From positions 1 through 18,277 of the forward strand of contig QFQM01000086.1 of NCBI GenBank assembly GCA_003243255.1: 18,277 bases of DNA, in the 5' to 3' direction. This document shows, one piece after another, positions 17,901 through 18,277 of this stretch. The position numbers were made by a program, and so were the translations under genes. The stretch comes from Flavobacterium psychrophilum. Lineage in GTDB: Bacteria; Bacteroidota; Bacteroidia; Flavobacteriales; Flavobacteriaceae. Under the pieces are notes generated by a model. That model was not told the origin of the DNA and ran no database searches. It saw only the letters and a list, made by a program, of their open reading frames with translations. The first letter of the stretch is position 1; every line of letters begins with the position of its first letter.

Positions 17901-18277
17901 GAAAAACCGACTGCGTTGCATCAGAAAAAATTATATTGGCTCCCTGTTCTTCTTCTAAAGGTTTTGCTGTCTTGTTAAACTCTGAAAATCCTTCACGACC
18001 TTCGTTTTTAAACCATAAAAAATATTGTTCTTCTGAAAAAACCAGTTCTGCCTTCCCATCACCATCAAGATCAAGCATCCTGGCATTACTGTCTTTAAAG
18101 TTGACATTAGGAAGATTTTTAAAGACCCTGAAATTTTGCCATTCATTGTTATTATCCATCTCAAAAAAACCGGGCGCGTCTGTATCGTAACTTACAAACT
18201 GCTTACCACCATCACCATCAAGGTCAGCGAGTTGTAATTTATTCCCTAATCCGTTATAGGATGGTTTTTGTGTAACC
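11926..18277 (-). CDS. fused Tc toxin TcB-TcC (SpvB/TcdB plus RHS) with C-terminal toxin, 5' end outside window
   Basis: Cocoon and payload subunit of the Tc complex. Residues are numbered from the Met codon at 18159, which is internal: the frame continues for 39 more residues to the right edge with another FG-GAP motif (LADLDGDGG), so the true start and SpvB N-terminus lie outside. Visible order: FG-GAP/VCBS beta-propeller repeats (DLDGDGKAEL at 30-39, SDIDGSGTSDI later); TcdB middle-region motifs (REFRGFG 305-311, SWYHTGAF near 347); YD/RHS repeats (for example YDMLGN at 1095, YDAVGN at 1344); the RHS core end with YHPYG (1622), RWLSPDPIGL and NPVMANDTSG. Arg1663, Asp1676 and Asp1699 have the spacing of the TcC aspartyl autoprotease. 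Residues after about 1703 are the hypervariable payload. Classic systems have separate TcB and TcC; here they are one chain. TcA binds the propeller, which opens as a gate. Overall call certain; payload function unknown. Confidence 0.94.
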   Translation of the reverse strand, partial: VTQKPSYNGLGNKLQLADLDGDGGKQFVSYDTDAPGFFEMDNNNEWQNFRVFKNLPNVNFKDSNARMLDLDGDGKAELVFSEEQYFLWFKNEGREGFSEFNKTAKPLEEEQGANIIFSDATQSVFLSNMSGSGLTDIVRIKNGEICYWPNLGYGRFGAKVTMDNAPVFDYQDAFNPAHLRLSDIDGSGTSDIIYLGKDKFCCWKNLSGNAFSTVPFEIDAFPEIHQQSKITVTDLLGNGVSCIVWSGSLSKDASAPLKYIDLMNSKKPHIMVFYKNNMGKEVSLEYKASTHFYIEDKLAGKPWVTKLHFPVHCLSGIATVDKISGTRFVSSYKYHHGYYDHAEREFRGFGMIEQTDAETYEAWKKSGTSNILEEDIHQEPVVSRSWYHTGAFLQNDDILNQFADDYWYNEMKRNGFTVTHPEVNLPPMRIVTGSDSDEIPVNKLSPQELCEAYRACKSMALRTETFAKDAIKFGNTPEAFKTELTPYTVATHNCVVELIQPKGKNKHAVFTVKESEAINYSYERKIADPRINHTLNIKLDEYGNVLESAAVVYPRLSPDASLPVETLAEQAKTIIIYTQNSFTNDVIADNDYRLRLASEVKTFELKGVKKTETEPYYSIADFSDILSDAKSDTALYHEVDRVEGIKPLKRLIEHSRTLYYNNNLNAALPLHQLESLACSFESYQLAYTPELITNIFETRVTPALMIEGKFIHSEGDINWWSRSGTAQYIKSPETITAAQDRFYTPLSYTDPFGAITKVKYYGNYFLFVEETEDALGNKSGVDLFNFRTLSPRRMRDSNGNLSEAISDELTIIKAIAVMGKGNEADELTGLTEITEAAETALVANFFNAASSDQLVTVSKSLLNRASSRFVYDVEAYMNTGQPVAIATIAREEHFKQNPNAAVQVSFEYSNGLGEVIMKKTQAEPGLAKKAVIKPDDTVIITEVDTSALTPKQLRWIGNGRTIKNKKGNPVKQYQPYFSVTHRYENTKELVETGVTSISYYDAMSRLIRTDIPDGTFSKVVFDSWLQKEHDANDTILESEWFINRVNHLIDTELIAQGKDPVKEKSAAEKAAKHANTPTIAHLDNLGKPILSISHDKNTSTGEDEFYRTIVDIDVEGNLRGVKDPRGNIVAEYKYDMLGNLVFQNSKDAGIRHLAINITGKPLRTWDGRNHEFQYFYDIKQRPVLSKVFDGEGPGMLNHIYNRVVYGEDLLLPDRSNEAALQSKNVLGQIIRHYDTGGLLETNEFDFKSNPLATTRRMFKKYKEVPDWTDTNLISDLEAQSFSFLTEMDAMGRILKQTAPDGSIITPSYNEAGLLNGERVKHPGQPDSDYLVDIDYNEKGLRSRIIYGNGVVTSFYYDEQTFRLKRLVSKRHNNEPLQDWRYTYDAVGNITHVEDKNIPVKFFDNTKIEGVSEYTYNALYRLVEAKGRENDAALSFGAKDNWNDSAFMHNMNSGDAMSVRNYTQSYQYDEVGNILKMRHQAPGNTWTRNYEYESDNNRLINTKIGADTFMYPYHPTHGFITKLPHLEEMGYDFKDQLVKTIKQRATDSIPETTYYQYDGQGKRIRKITENQAAADAAVTIKDERIYIEGYELYKKHTGTNAGLERVSLSLIDKGHRFVMVETRNNINDGTEKQLIRYQLHNHLKSSCLELDATARIIYYEEYHPYGSTAYQARSNDIRSAAKRYRYTGMERDEETGLNYHSARYYLPWLGRWLSPDPIGLNDGVNVFAYCKGNPVMANDTSGTQANEQMNFYELPIFRTEVTATYSSRGISADLRVRMTGVYRMWTGDYGSEVDVGHMGKPFVLLRAGEVSPVGPQLASANRSDGGGAVRAMAASIRASGGFAREDGIDTSLTGVASRGTRYTPRPLSPALRNPALVEIGSATSPPVRTPLIAFTPRPVSPAPPSAPPVLGQMSFPGIDDQLQLNFGRPASSAPRTPAAPVAPTISPQLTLDLEIPPAPRSSGRSSAPSGSVPPPSGGGGRGVGGALANGAAQVVPGVGEALMTTEALVPIAARAGLPRLMAAAASGARAPGPAVIGGVVGAPAGIVAEGMARDAGMGEGASTGIGLGTAVATGAGVAVLAVVAVATAPVSVPVLAGAALVGGLAAGFGYLSSRLMR
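11929..13053 (-). other. hypervariable C-terminal payload of the TcB-TcC fusion (375 residues)
   Basis: Predicted injected toxin, residues 1703-2077. First part (about 1703-1822): a compact-looking region with EVDVGHMGKP (His1757) and, 24 residues on, ANRSDGGG (Asn1781); unassigned, possibly nuclease-like. Second part (about 1823-1940): low-complexity, Pro/Ser/Ala-rich, with the repeats TPRPLSPA (1823) and TPRPVSPA (1855) and two QLxLx[FL] motifs (1881 and 1908). Third part (about 1945-2077): Gly/Ala-rich, ending in a hydrophobic stretch of about 45 residues (about 2027-2071) and SSRLMR. The whole region has one Lys (1760), 27 Arg by my count, and no Cys. GC is raised (35/60 and 39/60 in two lines I counted, against 17/60 and 18/60 in the RHS and TcB parts), yet third codon positions in those same two lines are only about 30% GC. 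No immunity gene follows, which fits a payload aimed at eukaryotic cells. Confidence 0.7.
13054..13298 (-). other. RHS-core end and aspartyl autoprotease segment
   Basis: Codes for residues 1621-1702 of the fusion (numbered from the Met at 18159): YHPYG, then YRYTGMERDEETGLNYHSARYY in two blocks, RWLSPDPIGLNDG and ending NDTSG. This is the conserved RHS-repeat-associated core. In YenC2 and TccC3 the end of this core plugs the cocoon and cuts the chain shortly after the second Asp. The likely counterparts here are Arg1663, Asp1676 and Asp1699, with spacings of 13 and 23 that match those I recall for YenC2 (Arg650, Asp663, Asp686). The usual DP(x)G after the second Asp is DTSG here. Cleavage is expected around residues 1702-1705. 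Confidence 0.8.

Noticed and set aside
11926..18159. TcB-TcC gene starting at the Met codon at 18159
   Set aside because: Another FG-GAP repeat is coded in frame from 18160 to the edge and the SpvB-type N terminus is missing, so the true start lies beyond the window.
1..18277. CRISPR arrays, tRNA or rRNA genes, attachment sites
   Set aside because: No regularly spaced repeats, cloverleaf-like segments, rRNA-like sequence or direct att-type repeats were seen on reading both strands.

Overview
The window looks like a stretch of a Bacteroidota chromosome, most likely a Flavobacteriales-type genome. The grounds are the low GC of most coding sequence, the A-rich leaders with little Shine-Dalgarno signal, the style of the AraC-type regulator, and the type of Tc toxin A subunit. 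This placement is inference, as there is no rRNA or taxonomic marker.

Layout: (1) 1-1628, plus strand: the 3' part of a classical short-chain dehydrogenase/reductase gene, then an AraC-family regulator, then a hairpin terminator. (2) 1676-2386: no intact gene. About half of it is a decayed IS6-family transposase on the minus strand, with a stop, an internal deletion and frameshifts. (3) 2387-18277, minus strand: two giant genes that converge on the plus-strand pair. A fused TcB-TcC gene runs off the right edge and is followed 38 bases later by a 3166-residue TcA gene. Together they encode an insecticidal-type Tc (ABC) toxin complex.

How the parts should work, from the family: TcA is the pentameric receptor-binding shell and translocation channel. 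The TcB part of the fusion is the beta-propeller gate. TcB and the TcC RHS repeats form a hollow cocoon. The aspartyl autoprotease at the end of the RHS core cuts off the C-terminal hypervariable region (HVR), which is then injected through TcA. Both reading frames are open over about 9.5 kb and more than 6.3 kb, so the system looks intact in this window. The N terminus of TcB (the SpvB-type part) lies outside.

The most interesting part is the payload, the last 375 residues of the fusion (11929-13053). I do not recognise it as a known toxin. It is Ala/Gly/Pro-rich, has one lysine and no cysteine, carries a D-V-G-H...N-R-S segment that faintly recalls HNH/GH-E nuclease toxins, has a repeat-bearing proline-rich linker, and ends in a hydrophobic stretch of about 45 residues. 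Its GC is high because of its amino acids; third codon positions sampled by hand remain host-like.
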